Positions 17,329 through 25,644 of a stretch of DNA of 64,000 bases are shown here, in pieces. The notes under the pieces are model-generated. The model made no database searches. It saw nothing but the letters and a program-made list of their open reading frames with translations, and was not told where the DNA came from. The position numbers and the translations under genes were made by a program. Every line of letters begins with the position of its first letter. Positions within the stretch are counted from its first letter, which is position 1. Origin of the DNA: Streptomyces scabiei 87.22 (GTDB lineage: Bacteria > Actinomycetota > Actinomycetes > Streptomycetales > Streptomycetaceae); contig NC_013929.1 in NCBI RefSeq assembly GCF_000091305.1, positions 2,790,001 through 2,854,000 on the forward strand, in the 5' to 3' direction.

Positions 17329-18267
17329 TCAGGCTGTGACCGGTCGTTCGATCAACGCCAGTGCGAGCTGCGGGAGTTCCGCCAGGTCGGCGAGGCCCCC
17401 CTTGAGCCAATGCACCCGCGGGTCGCGTCTGAACCATGAATCCTGGCGGCGCGCGAAGCGTTTGGTGGCACGTACGGTCTCGGCTCGCGCCTCGTCCATG
17501 GTGCACTGCCCCGCCAGCGCCGCGAGGACCTGCTGGTAGCCGAGCGCACGCGACGCCGTACGCCCCTCGCGCAACCCCTGCGCCTCCAGTGCGCGCACTT
17601 CTTCGACCAGCCCGGCGTCCCACATGCGGTCGACCCGGCGGGTGATGCGCTCGTCGAGTTCGGGACGCGCCACGTCGACACCGATCTGGACGGTGTCGTA
17701 GACGGAGTCGTGGCCCGGCAGATTCGCCGTGAAGGGCTTTCCGGTGATCTCGATCACTTCGAGGGCGCGCACGATCCGGCGGCCGTTGCTCGGCAGGATC
17801 GCCTGGGCGGCCTCGGGGTCGGCGGCGGCGAGCCGGGCGTGCAGCGCGCCGGACCCGCGCAGGGTCAGCTCCTCCTCCAGGCGGGCCCGGACCTCGGGGT
17901 CGGTGCCGGGGAACTCCAGGTTGTCGACGGCCCCCCTCACGTACAGCCCGGAACCGCCGACGAGGATCGGCCAGCGGCCCTCGGCGAGCAGGGCGTCGAT
18001 GCGCGCGCGGGCCAGCCGCTGGTACTCGGCGACGCTGGCGGCGGCCGTGACCTCCCAGATGTCCAGGAGGTGGTGCGGGACTCCGTCGCGCTCCAGGGGC
18101 GTCAGCTTGGCGGTGCCGATGTCCATCCCCCGGTAGAGCTGCATGGAATCGGCGTTGACGACCTCGCCGCCCAGACGCTGGGCGAGGAAGACGCCGAGAT
18201 CGGACTTTCCGGCCGCGGTCGGTCCGACGACGGCGATGACCCGCGAAGGGGGAACTGCGCTACTCAC
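17329..18267 (-). CDS. miaA: tRNA dimethylallyltransferase
   Basis: Transfers a dimethylallyl group to N6 of A37 in tRNAs reading UNN codons. The 312-residue protein starts with the P-loop GPTAAGKSDLGVFLAQ, then shows NADSMQLYRGMDIGTAKL, PHHLLDIWE and the QSLHARLA-type insertion region, ending with RFARRQDSWFRRDPRVHWL, the tRNA-binding motif. MiaB, which methylthiolates the product of this enzyme, lies 1.7 kb upstream on the same strand with three genes between them. GTG start. Confidence 0.96.
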   Translation of the reverse strand: MSSAVPPSRVIAVVGPTAAGKSDLGVFLAQRLGGEVVNADSMQLYRGMDIGTAKLTPLERDGVPHHLLDIWEVTAAASVAEYQRLARARIDALLAEGRWPILVGGSGLYVRGAVDNLEFPGTDPEVRARLEEELTLRGSGALHARLAAADPEAAQAILPSNGRRIVRALEVIEITGKPFTANLPGHDSVYDTVQIGVDVARPELDERITRRVDRMWDAGLVEEVRALEAQGLREGRTASRALGYQQVLAALAGQCTMDEARAETVRATKRFARRQDSWFRRDPRVHWLKGGLADLAELPQLALALIERPVTA

Positions 18268-18448
18268 CGCCCCAGTCTCGCAAATGTCGGTGCCTCATCT
18301 CGAACGAGCTACGTGACGCGAGGGAGCCGGCGTCGTTGCGTGTTGCGAGTTCGTAGCGCCGGACGCGAGTTCCGGCGGCCCGGATGACGCAATGGGACGC
18401 TCCGGGAGAGCGCGGGAATTAGCCCGCATGATTAGCATTGAGGTTGAT

Positions 18449-18721
18449 ATGGGCGTTTTTTCGATGTTTCGGCGCAAGGCGAAGAACGCGGACGACGCCG
18501 TCGTGACGGCGGCCGCACCGGGCGCCGATACCGAGGCGGAGGAGTCGGAGGCGAAGGGATCCACCGAGGCCGCCCGGCCCGAGGAGGAGGCCACGACCGG
18601 GAGCGAACCGGCCGAGCCCGCGGCGGAGACCGTCGAGGCGGCGGACGACGTGGAGATCCCCAAGCAGCAGACCGCCGACCAGGCGGCCGACAACGAGGCC
18701 GGCGAGGGCGCCCGCACATGA
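18449..18721 (+). CDS. small acidic protein of unknown function
   Basis: A 90-residue protein starting MGVFSMFRRKAKNADDAV, then a long Glu/Ala/Thr-rich tail with no predicted fold. The ATG at 18449 has GAGG 6-9 bases upstream; an earlier in-frame start lacks one. It is 24 bp upstream of an antitoxin-like gene and probably cotranscribed with it, on the strand opposite to its neighbours. Its composition suggests a disordered protein; I assign no function. Confidence 0.6.
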   Translation: MGVFSMFRRKAKNADDAVVTAAAPGADTEAEESEAKGSTEAARPEEEATTGSEPAEPAAETVEAADDVEIPKQQTADQAADNEAGEGART

Positions 18722-18745
18722 CTGCCCCGCGCGGAAAGGTGAACC

Positions 18746-19069
18746 ATGAGTCTGCTGCATAACCTGAAGGCCAAACTCTCCCCGGCCAAGGACAAGGTCG
18801 CGCACCTCGCGCAGAAGCACGAGGACAAGATCCACCACGGTCTCGACAAGGCCGCGCACACGGTCGACAGGAAGACCAAGGGCAAGTACAGCGACCGGAT
18901 CCAGTCGGGCACGGGCAAGGCGAAGCACGCCATGGGCCGACTCGCGCACACGGACGACGGCGGGCGCACCTCGCCGCCGGCGGGCGGCGGACACGCCCCT
19001 CCGCCCGCGGACAGCGGTCCCACGCCCCCGCCTCCGGGTGGCGGCACCACGCCGCCGCCGGCTTCCTGA
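18746..19069 (+). CDS. MT0933/Rv0909-like antitoxin family protein
   Basis: A 107-residue protein with a Lys-rich amphipathic N-terminal region. DKAAHTVDRKTKGKYSDRI matches the core of the MT0933 antitoxin family, named for mycobacterial Rv0909. The last ~40 residues are a Gly/Pro low-complexity tail not seen in the core family. A GGAAAGG site precedes the ATG. No toxin gene is adjacent: the upstream neighbour is an acidic protein and the downstream gene converges. The antitoxin label is a family name and its function here is unproven; a stress-related DNA- or membrane-associated role is equally possible. Confidence 0.75.
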   Translation: MSLLHNLKAKLSPAKDKVAHLAQKHEDKIHHGLDKAAHTVDRKTKGKYSDRIQSGTGKAKHAMGRLAHTDDGGRTSPPAGGGHAPPPADSGPTPPPPGGGTTPPPAS

Positions 19070-19083
19070 ACGGTTCACATCGC

Positions 19084-19119
19084 CGGACGGCCGCGGAGCA
19101 CCCCGCTCCCGGCCGTCCG
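19084..19119. terminator. bidirectional terminator after the antitoxin-like gene
   Basis: CGGACGGCCG (19084-19093) pairs with CGGCCGTCCG (19110-19119), and inside it GGAGC pairs with GCTCC after a one-base bulge. It is centred between two convergent stop codons (19069 and 19131). Confidence 0.8.
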
Positions 19120-19130
19120 CCGTGTCCGGC

Positions 19131-19835
19131 CTACGACCAGGCGGCCACCAGATACCCCACGCCGTAAGGCGCGTCGTCGTACAGCAGGCTGCCGCCCAGG
19201 CCCGCGTCCTCCGCGGCGCCGGCGAGCACCTGCCAGGGGGCCCGGCCGCCGGCCCGCAGCTCGCGCGCGAGGCCGGGATCCAGCGCCCGCAGCGCCGCGA
19301 GGTCGGCGGCGCCCAGCGCCCGGGCGATCTCCGCGTCGAAGCCGGCCGCGCGGGCGTCCAGGTACCCCGGGGCCTTCAGCGTCCGGCAGGCGCTGCCGTC
19401 CCCCATCACCAGCAGGGCCACCCGGCCGGCCCGCCCCGCGAGGTCGCGTCCGGTACGGACACAGCTCTCGACGGGGAGCGCTTCCGCCACGCCGAGCCCT
19501 TCCACGGGCGCGTCGGCCCAGCCGGTGCGGTCGAGCAGCCAGGCGGCCACGGCGAGGGAGGCGGGCAGCGTGGCGGGCGCGCTCTCCGCCCCGCGTCCCA
19601 GCCGGACGTCGAGGTCCACACCGAAGCCACGGAAGGAGCCGCGCGCGCCTTCCGGATACGAGGCGTCCCGCCCGCCGGGTCCCACGACGACCAGCCGGTC
19701 GGGCCGGGCCGCGGCGAGCACCCCGAGCGCGTCCGCGCAGGCGTCCCGCGCCGGGTCCAGCTCGGGCGCGGCGCCCGCGGCGACGTCCGGTACGAGCAGC
19801 GGGGGGCAGGGGCACACGGCGGCGGCTACAAGCAT
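19131..19835 (-). CDS. class III extradiol dioxygenase-like protein
   Basis: A 234-residue protein resembling the class III extradiol ring-cleavage dioxygenase (LigB-like) fold seen in many Actinobacteria. The N terminus MLVAAAVCPCPPLLVPDVA and the segment RLVVVGPGG are typical, as is the ALLVMGDGSACRT block. No clear set of Fe-binding His residues is visible, so an enzymatic ring-cleavage role is doubtful. The ATG at 19835 is preferred to an upstream start because similarity begins there. It lies just downstream of miaB on the same strand, 105 bp away. Confidence 0.75.
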   Translation of the reverse strand: MLVAAAVCPCPPLLVPDVAAGAAPELDPARDACADALGVLAAARPDRLVVVGPGGRDASYPEGARGSFRGFGVDLDVRLGRGAESAPATLPASLAVAAWLLDRTGWADAPVEGLGVAEALPVESCVRTGRDLAGRAGRVALLVMGDGSACRTLKAPGYLDARAAGFDAEIARALGAADLAALRALDPGLARELRAGGRAPWQVLAGAAEDAGLGGSLLYDDAPYGVGYLVAAWS

Positions 19836-19940
19836 GATCCGCAGGGTAACTTCCGCGACGGGCGCGAGGGCGGGCGGCCTGTTCAGGGAGCCCGCCCCGT
19901 TCACCGCCTGCCGGTGCGGCCGACGCTCATGGTGCGCCGG

Positions 19941-21464
19941 TCAGTGGCTGCCGCAGCCGCCCGTGGCGGCCGCCGGCAGCGGCTCCGGGACCCCGATCTT
20001 CGGCAGCCCCAGCATCACGCCCGCCGGAGTCTGCGCGGGCGCGGCGTTGCGCTTCTCCCAGGCGTCCCCCGCCCGGGTGCGGCGCACGTCGAGGACCGCG
20101 CCCTCGGCGAGGAGGTGGTGCGGGGCGGCGTACGTGATCTCGACGGTCACGACGTCACCCGGGCGGACCTCCTGGTCCGGCTTGGTGAAGTGGACCAGCC
20201 GGTTGTCGGCGGCGCGGCCGGAGAGGCGGTGGGTGGCGCCGTCCTTGCGGCCCTCGCCCTCGGCGACCATCAGCTCCAGGGTGCGGCCGACCTGCTTCTT
20301 GTTCTCGTCCCAGGAGATCTCCTCCTGGAGGGCGACGAGGCGCTCGTAGCGGGCCTGCACGACCTGCTTGGGGATCTGGTTCTCCATGGTGGCGGCGGGC
20401 GTGCCGGGCCGCTTGGAGTACTGGAAGGTGAACGCCTGGGTGAACCGGGCCTCGCGGACCACATGCATGGTCTGCTCGAAGTCCTCCTCGGTCTCGCCGG
20501 GGAAGCCCACGATGATGTCGGTGGTGATGGCCGCGTGCGGGATCGAGGCGCGGACCTTCTCGATGATCCCGAGGTAGCGCTCCTGGCGGTACGAGCGGCG
20601 CATGGCCTTGAGGACCGTGTCCGAACCGGACTGGAGCGGCATGTGCAGCTGCGGCATCACGTTCGGGGTCTCGGCCATCGCGGCGATCACGTCGTCGGTG
20701 AAGTCGCGGGGGTGGGGCGAGGTGAAGCGGACGCGCTCCAGGCCCTCGATCTTTCCGCAGGCCCGCAGCAGCTTGCTGAACGCCTCGCGGTCGCCGATGT
20801 CGGAGCCGTACGCGTTCACGTTCTGGCCGAGCAGGGTGATCTCGGAGACGCCCTCGGCGACCAGGGCCTCGATCTCGGCGAGGATGTCGCCGGTGCGGCG
20901 GTCCTTCTCCTTGCCGCGCAGGGCCGGGACGATGCAGAACGTGCAGGTGTTGTTGCAGCCGACGGAGATGGAGACCCAGGCGGCGTAGGCGCTCTCGCGG
21001 CGGGTCGGCAGGGTGGAGGGGAAGGCCTCCAGGGACTCGGCGATCTCGACCTGGGCCTCGTCCTGGACGCGGGCGCGCTCCAGCAGGACGGGGAGCTTGC
21101 CGATGTTGTGCGTGCCGAAGACGACGTCCACCCAGGGCGCCTTCTTGACGATGGTGTCCCGGTCCTTCTGGGCCAGGCAGCCGCCGACGGCGATCTGCAT
21201 ACCGGGGCGGGCGGTCTTCATCGGGGCGAGGCGGCCGAGGTTGCCGTAGAGGCGGTTGTCGGCGTTCTCCCGTACGGCGCAGGTGTTGAAGACGACGACG
21301 TCGGCGTTGCCCTCGCCGGCGTCCTCGGGTGCGCGGACGTACCCGGCGTCCTCCAGCAGACCGGACAGGCGTTCGGAGTCATGGACGTTCATTTGACATC
21401 CATAAGTACGCACTTCGTATGTCTTGACGCCCACTGCCTGACTCCGGTCGCTGCTGTTGGTCAC
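19941..21464 (-). CDS. miaB: tRNA-2-methylthio-N6-dimethylallyladenosine synthase
   Basis: Radical-SAM methylthiotransferase that adds a methylthio group to i6A37 made by MiaA. The N-terminal UPF0004 domain ([28 protein letters not shown]) supplies three cysteines for the auxiliary cluster. The radical-SAM motif is CNNTCTFC within [17 protein letters not shown], and a TRAM domain follows near residue 400. The length of 507 residues is normal for Streptomyces. The GTG start has only a weak ribosome site; similarity begins about 14 residues in, so a later start is possible. MiaA is encoded 1.7 kb downstream. Confidence 0.95.
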   Translation of the reverse strand: MTNSSDRSQAVGVKTYEVRTYGCQMNVHDSERLSGLLEDAGYVRAPEDAGEGNADVVVFNTCAVRENADNRLYGNLGRLAPMKTARPGMQIAVGGCLAQKDRDTIVKKAPWVDVVFGTHNIGKLPVLLERARVQDEAQVEIAESLEAFPSTLPTRRESAYAAWVSISVGCNNTCTFCIVPALRGKEKDRRTGDILAEIEALVAEGVSEITLLGQNVNAYGSDIGDREAFSKLLRACGKIEGLERVRFTSPHPRDFTDDVIAAMAETPNVMPQLHMPLQSGSDTVLKAMRRSYRQERYLGIIEKVRASIPHAAITTDIIVGFPGETEEDFEQTMHVVREARFTQAFTFQYSKRPGTPAATMENQIPKQVVQARYERLVALQEEISWDENKKQVGRTLELMVAEGEGRKDGATHRLSGRAADNRLVHFTKPDQEVRPGDVVTVEITYAAPHHLLAEGAVLDVRRTRAGDAWEKRNAAPAQTPAGVMLGLPKIGVPEPLPAAATGGCGSH

Positions 21465-21503
21465 TCCGTAAGCCTAAGGCAGCGGCCGGGGCCCGCTCGT
21501 CGG

Positions 21504-21908
21504 TCAGGACGTCCCGCCGGTCCACCCCTGCCGGCGCAGCACCGCGGAGACGTCGGGCGCCCGGTAGTGGTCCCCCTTGAGCACCTTGCCGTCCTCCCGG
21601 CGGGCGACCCGTCCGTCCGGGCCCAGCTTGGTCATGTTGGAGCGGTGGATCTCGGCGATGACCGGGTCGAGGTCGATGCCGTGGACGAGGGCCGTGCCGT
21701 ACGCCACGTACACGACGTCGGCCAGCTCGTGGGCCAGCCGGTCGAGCGGCCCGTCGACCGCCACCTCGGCCACCTCCGCGGCCTCCTCGGCCAGCAGCTC
21801 GCCACGGTGGGCGGCCAGCTCGGGCGACACCTCGGTGGGCGCGGTCCGGGTGTCGAGGCCGAAGGCCCGGTGGAACTCGCGGACCAGGTGTGCGGGAGAG
21901 GAACTCAT
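21504..21908 (-). CDS. MazG-like nucleotide pyrophosphohydrolase family protein
   Basis: A 134-residue all-alpha NTP pyrophosphohydrolase-like protein. The metal-binding pattern is visible as EEAAEVAEVA followed by HELADVVYVAYGTA, giving the paired Glu and the E-x3-D. The C-terminal HRSNMTKLGPDGRVARREDG is a common ending in this group. Members hydrolyse (d)NTPs or phosphoribosyl-ATP. It is 39 bp upstream of miaB on the same strand, so the two may be cotranscribed; the natural nucleotide is unknown. Confidence 0.82.
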   Translation of the reverse strand: MSSSPAHLVREFHRAFGLDTRTAPTEVSPELAAHRGELLAEEAAEVAEVAVDGPLDRLAHELADVVYVAYGTALVHGIDLDPVIAEIHRSNMTKLGPDGRVARREDGKVLKGDHYRAPDVSAVLRRQGWTGGTS

Positions 21909-22061
21909 CCGGCGACCCTATCGACCGGCCGTCGGGGCGGACCCCTCTGCACCCGCGCCCGAGCGGCACGCGGGAGGAGAAGGCGGTGGGCGAGGTCACA
22001 GCCTCGCACCGGATGGGTCCGGTCCTGGCCGCCCGTCCGGTGACCTGGCAGGATTTCGCGC

Positions 22062-23060
22062 ATGGTCCAGGTACTCCCACGCATCGGCACGCGGCAGGCG
22101 CTGCTGGGCTCGGTGGCCGCGCTGGTGGTCCTCGGGCTGCTCGCGTGGTGGCTGTGGCCGCGCGAGGAGCCGCCGAGCGGGACGATCACGCTCAGCACCG
22201 GGGCCGAGAGCGGTGTCTACCAGCAGTACGGCCAGCAGATGAAGACCGCCATCGCCCGGGACATGCCCCGCCTGACGATCGACCTGAAGTCCAGCGACGG
22301 CTCCCAGGAGAACGTCGAACGGGTCGCCACCGGCGAATCCGACTTCGCCATCGCCGCGGCCGACGCCGTGCAGACGTACCTGGACGAGAACAGGCCCGGC
22401 GCCGGGAAGCTGCGGGGCCTGGCACGGCTGTACGACGACTATGTGCAGGTGGTCGTCCCGGTCACCTCGCCGATCCAGACCGTCGCGGACCTGAAGGGCA
22501 AACGCGTGGCCGTCGGGCCCGAGGGCTCCGGCGTACGGCTCATAGCGGGGCGCGTGCTGGCCGCGGAGGGGCTGGACATCGACAAGGACATCCGGTCCCG
22601 ACCCGACACCATCCGCACCAGCCCCGGCGAGCTCCGCCGCGGCCGGATCGACGCCTTCTTCTGGTCGGGCGGGCTGCCCACGAAGGGCCTCTCCGATCTG
22701 GCGAAGACGGGGTACGAATTCCGGTTCATCCCCATCGGGAGCGAGCTGGTGGCGAAGCTGCACGGCGAGGACGACTCCTTCGTGCACTACCGGGCCGCCG
22801 TGATGCCCGCCGACGCCTACCCGGCCATCCTGCGGAACTCCACCGTGCCCACCATCACGGTGGCGAACCTGCTCATCACCCGCGAGGACATGGATCCCCG
22901 GCTGACGGAGTGGCTGACCCGCATGGTCATCAAGAGCCGGGACCGGATCGGCAAGGAAGTGCACGCGGCGCAGCTGGTGGACCTGCGCACCGCCATCTAC
23001 ACGGACCCGCTGTACCTGCAGAAGGGCGCCAAGGAGTACTACCGGTCGGTCAAGCCGTAG
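22062..23060 (+). CDS. TAXI-family TRAP transporter solute-binding protein
   Basis: A 332-residue binding protein of the TAXI type. A single N-terminal hydrophobic segment (about residues 11-29, LGSVAALVVLGLLAWWLW) anchors it. GTITLSTGAESGVYQQYGQQ is the classic TAXI opening, with LRGLARLYDDYVQVVVP and DLKGKRVAVGPEGSG following. No TRAP permease (DctQ/DctM type) is encoded nearby. It ends three bases before the end of the convergent gluK gene, so the two overlap in termination. Ligand unknown; TAXI proteins have been linked to glutamate and other carboxylates, which would fit the neighbourhood. Confidence 0.88.
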   Translation: MVQVLPRIGTRQALLGSVAALVVLGLLAWWLWPREEPPSGTITLSTGAESGVYQQYGQQMKTAIARDMPRLTIDLKSSDGSQENVERVATGESDFAIAAADAVQTYLDENRPGAGKLRGLARLYDDYVQVVVPVTSPIQTVADLKGKRVAVGPEGSGVRLIAGRVLAAEGLDIDKDIRSRPDTIRTSPGELRRGRIDAFFWSGGLPTKGLSDLAKTGYEFRFIPIGSELVAKLHGEDDSFVHYRAAVMPADAYPAILRNSTVPTITVANLLITREDMDPRLTEWLTRMVIKSRDRIGKEVHAAQLVDLRTAIYTDPLYLQKGAKEYYRSVKP

Positions 23061-23063
23061 CTC

Positions 23064-24479
23064 TCAGTGGGTCGGGCGGGTCCTGGGCACCGTCACGGTC
23101 ACCTTCAGGCCGTGGGGTTCGTGGTGGGCATAGGCGATGGCGCCGCCGCCCGCCACGATCAGTGCCCGCGAGATGGAGAGGCCGAGCCCGGACCCCTTGA
23201 TGTTCTGGTGTGCGGTACTGCGCCAGAAGCGGTCGCCGACCCGTTCCAGCTCCTCGTCGCTGAGACCCGGCCCGGCGTCGGTGACGACGACCGTGGAGAC
23301 CTGCCCGTTCGAGGCGACCCTGACCTCGACGCTCTCCCCGGCAGGGGTGAACTTCAGCGCGTTGTCGATCACCGCGTCCAGGGCGCTGGACAGCGCGACC
23401 GGGTCGGCCCAGGCGGTGGTGGCGGGACATTCGCCGATCAGCGTCACCCCCTTGTCGTCGGCCAGCGGCGACCAGGAGGCGACCCGCTCGGCGGCCAGCT
23501 CGCCGATGTCGGTGAGCCGCAGATCGGCCTCGACGTGTTCGGCCAAGGCCAGGTCGAGCAGGTCGTCGAGGACCTGAGCGAGCCGCTTGCCCTCGGTGCG
23601 CACGGAGGCGATCTCCTCGTTGCCCTCGGGCAGTTCGAGCGCGAGGAGGTCGATGCGCAGCAACAACGCCGCCAGTGGATTGCGCAGTTGGTGCGAGGCG
23701 TCGGCGACGAAGGCGCGCTGCTGCTCCAGCACGTCCTCGACGTTGTCGGCCATCTCGTTGAACGACCGTGCCAGACGCCGGAGTTCGGGTGGTCCACTGG
23801 CCACGGCGACCCGGGACTTCAGCCGCCCCGAGGCGATGGCGTGAGTGGTGGTGTCGAGGACGCGTACCGGCTTGAGGACCCAGCCGGTCAGCTGCAGCGC
23901 GGCGCCGACGGCGAGGAGCATCGCGGCGAACTCGCCGGCGCCGATGACCAGCCAGCCTCGCAGGATCTTGGACCGCATCTGGCCGGTGGGCGAGTCGGTG
24001 ACGACGACGGCGATCACGTCGCCGTCGTGGATGACCGGCGAGGCGACGACGAGCCGGCCGCGCTGCCAGGGCCACACCTGGTCCGGGTTGTGCGGGCGGC
24101 GCCCCAGCAGCGCCTCGTCGAACGCGGCGAGTCCCTCGCCCTCGTCGGGGACCGCCCAGTTGTAGGGGGCATTGGCCATGGTCCGGCCGTTCCCGGCGCG
24201 GTAGAAGACACCGGCCTTGATGCCGTAGACGCGGAAGTACTGATCGAGTTCGTGCTGCAACGTCTCCCGGCGGCCGTCGGTCGCGCCGTCGGTCCGGGAC
24301 CCGCTCGGCGCCTCGGTGACGAACTGGGCCAGCGCCGCGAAGCGTGCGGTGTCGTCGATGCGGTCGACGACCACCTCCTGCTGCCGCGCCGCCGCGAGGC
24401 TCACCGCCAGCGGAACGCCGAGGGCGAGCAGCACGGCGGCCATCAGGACGATGAGCAGCGGAAGAAGACGAGTGCGCAC
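23064..24479 (-). CDS. gluK: sensor histidine kinase GluK
   Basis: A 471-residue membrane kinase. TM1 (LLPLLIVLMAAVLLALGVPLAV, about residues 5-26) and TM2 (about residues 150-175, GAGEFAAMLLAVGAALQL) flank an extracellular sensor domain. HAMP, the phosphorylated His in DASHQLRNPLAALLLRI, the N box DNALKFTPAG and the G boxes DAGPGLSDEE and [12 protein letters not shown] follow. It is encoded 9 bp after the response regulator. From its position next to gluABCD it corresponds to GluK, described in S. coelicolor as the glutamate sensor controlling glutamate uptake. GTG start. Confidence 0.9.
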   Translation of the reverse strand: MRTRLLPLLIVLMAAVLLALGVPLAVSLAAARQQEVVVDRIDDTARFAALAQFVTEAPSGSRTDGATDGRRETLQHELDQYFRVYGIKAGVFYRAGNGRTMANAPYNWAVPDEGEGLAAFDEALLGRRPHNPDQVWPWQRGRLVVASPVIHDGDVIAVVVTDSPTGQMRSKILRGWLVIGAGEFAAMLLAVGAALQLTGWVLKPVRVLDTTTHAIASGRLKSRVAVASGPPELRRLARSFNEMADNVEDVLEQQRAFVADASHQLRNPLAALLLRIDLLALELPEGNEEIASVRTEGKRLAQVLDDLLDLALAEHVEADLRLTDIGELAAERVASWSPLADDKGVTLIGECPATTAWADPVALSSALDAVIDNALKFTPAGESVEVRVASNGQVSTVVVTDAGPGLSDEELERVGDRFWRSTAHQNIKGSGLGLSISRALIVAGGGAIAYAHHEPHGLKVTVTVPRTRPTH

Positions 24480-24488
24480 GCGGGCACG

Positions 24489-25175
24489 CTACGGCGTCGG
24501 GGCGACCAGCCGGTACCCGACCCCGCGCACCGTCTCGATCAGGGCGGGCATCCGCAGCTTGGACCGCAGGGAGGCGACGTGCACCTCCAGGGTGCGGCCG
24601 GTCCCTTCCCAGCTGGTCCGCCACACCTCGCTGATGATCTGCTCGCGGCGGAACACCACCCCGGGCCGCTGCGCCAGCAGCGCCAGCAGGTCGAACTCCT
24701 TGCGGGCCAGCTGGACGGGCGTGCCGTCCACGCTGACCTGGCGGGTGGGCAGCTCGATGAGCACGGGGCCGAGGCGCAGCCCGCTGTCACCGGGCGTTGC
24801 GGCCTCGTCCGGGGCCCGGCGGCGGGCGACGGCGTGGATACGGGCGAGGAGCTCGCCGGTGTCGTACGGCTTGACCACGTAGTCGTCGGCGCCGAGGTTC
24901 AGGCCGTGGATCCGGGAGCGGACGTCGGAGCGGGCCGTCACCATGATCACCGGGGTGCTGGTGCGCTTGCGGATCTTGCCGCAGACCTCGTAGCCGTCCT
25001 GGTCGGGCAGGCCGAGGTCGAGCAGGACGACGCCGAAGCCGTTCCCCTCCGGGACGAGAGCCTGGAGGGCCTCCTCGCCGCTGCGGGCATGGGTGACGTC
25101 GAAGCCGTGCCGGGCCAGGACCGCGGACAGGGCGGCGGCGACGTGGTTGTCGTCCTCGACGAGGAGCAGCCTCAT
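24489..25175 (-). CDS. gluR: OmpR-family response regulator GluR
   Basis: A 228-residue response regulator. The receiver domain shows VEDDNHVAAALSAVL, the phospho-acceptor Asp in VVLLDLGLPDQDGYE, and the lysine in DDYVVKPYDTGELL. The C-terminal winged helix includes RKEFDLLALLAQRPGVVFRR and GRTLEVHVASLRSKL. It is cotranscribed with gluK and divergent from gluA, matching the GluR-GluK pair of S. coelicolor, which controls the gluABCD transporter. The ATG has GGAAGG upstream. A tandem repeat array starts 18 bp before the start codon. Confidence 0.92.
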   Translation of the reverse strand: MRLLLVEDDNHVAAALSAVLARHGFDVTHARSGEEALQALVPEGNGFGVVLLDLGLPDQDGYEVCGKIRKRTSTPVIMVTARSDVRSRIHGLNLGADDYVVKPYDTGELLARIHAVARRRAPDEAATPGDSGLRLGPVLIELPTRQVSVDGTPVQLARKEFDLLALLAQRPGVVFRREQIISEVWRTSWEGTGRTLEVHVASLRSKLRMPALIETVRGVGYRLVAPTP

Positions 25176-25192
25176 TCGGCCCCTTCCGGTTC

Positions 25193-25342
25193 GATCAGTC
25201 TTTCGGGTCAGATCAGTTTTTCGGCTTCGGTCGGTTTCCCGGGATTCAGCCGTTCTTTCGGGTTTCGGTCGTTTTCCCGAGGTTCAGTCGGTCTTTCGGG
25301 GTTCGCTCGGTCCTTTGAGGCTCAACCGGTTTTCCGACTCGC
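25193..25342. repeat. array of eight degenerate 18-19 bp tandem repeats upstream of gluR
   Basis: Eight consecutive units: two of 18 bp (25193-25210, 25211-25228) then six of 19 bp (25229-25247, 25248-25266, 25267-25285, 25286-25304, 25305-25323, 25324-25342). The consensus is close to GGTCGGTCTTTCGGGGTTC, with the core TCGGTYTTTCGGG best kept. The array is richer in T and lower in GC than its surroundings and lies directly in front of gluR, in what should be its leader or promoter. No coding sense is evident. It could be a binding-site array, an RNA element or an unstable minisatellite. Confidence 0.8.
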
Positions 25343-25481
25343 GTCAGTCTGCCGAGTTCGGTCATGTGTACGCCTCGGCTGCCACACATTACGCGGATCC
25401 GCATCCCAGGCACGGGCGCATCGCTCTCTTGCCGGTCACACTGATGAGTGAGGACGCCGTCAAGGCCGTACGAGTTCCGAA

Positions 25482-25508
25482 CGGGTTCCGCCGCTCTGCC
25501 GGAACCCG
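25482..25508. promoter_or_regulatory. inverted repeat in the gluR-gluA control region
   Basis: CGGGTTCCG (25482-25490) and CGGAACCCG (25500-25508) form a perfect 9-bp inverted repeat with a 9-bp spacer. It lies about 135 bp upstream of gluA. One-turn half-site spacing suggests a dimeric regulator operator, with GluR the obvious candidate, but a transcription-stopping hairpin cannot be excluded. Confidence 0.45.
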
Positions 25509-25581
25509 CCCCCGCGAGCCCGTCACGTGCAGTGATCGTCCGGCTACCAGATCGTTATGCTCAATTCTCGCTCAGATGTAA

Positions 25582-25610
25582 TGACGCTGGTCGTCGCGGG
25601 TCACTACTGT
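25582..25610 (+). promoter_or_regulatory. candidate gluA promoter
   Basis: TGACGC (25582-25587), a 17-base spacer and TACTGT (25605-25610) resemble a HrdB-type promoter. It is 34 bases upstream of the gluA ATG at 25645, leaving room for a GGAG ribosome site. The rest of the 469-bp gluR-gluA region holds the repeat array, the inverted repeat above and no credible gene. Confidence 0.45.
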
Positions 25611-25644
25611 CCTCCGAAACCGAGGAGGACGGAGCCTTAAAGCG

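Noticed and set aside
19038-22043. 1001-codon plus-strand frame over miaB and neighbours
   Set aside because: Antisense to three recognisable proteins; low-complexity Gly/Asp/Val composition typical of shadow frames.
25193-25342. possible CRISPR array
   Set aside because: The units are contiguous with no spacers and are only 18-19 bp, and no cas gene is present.
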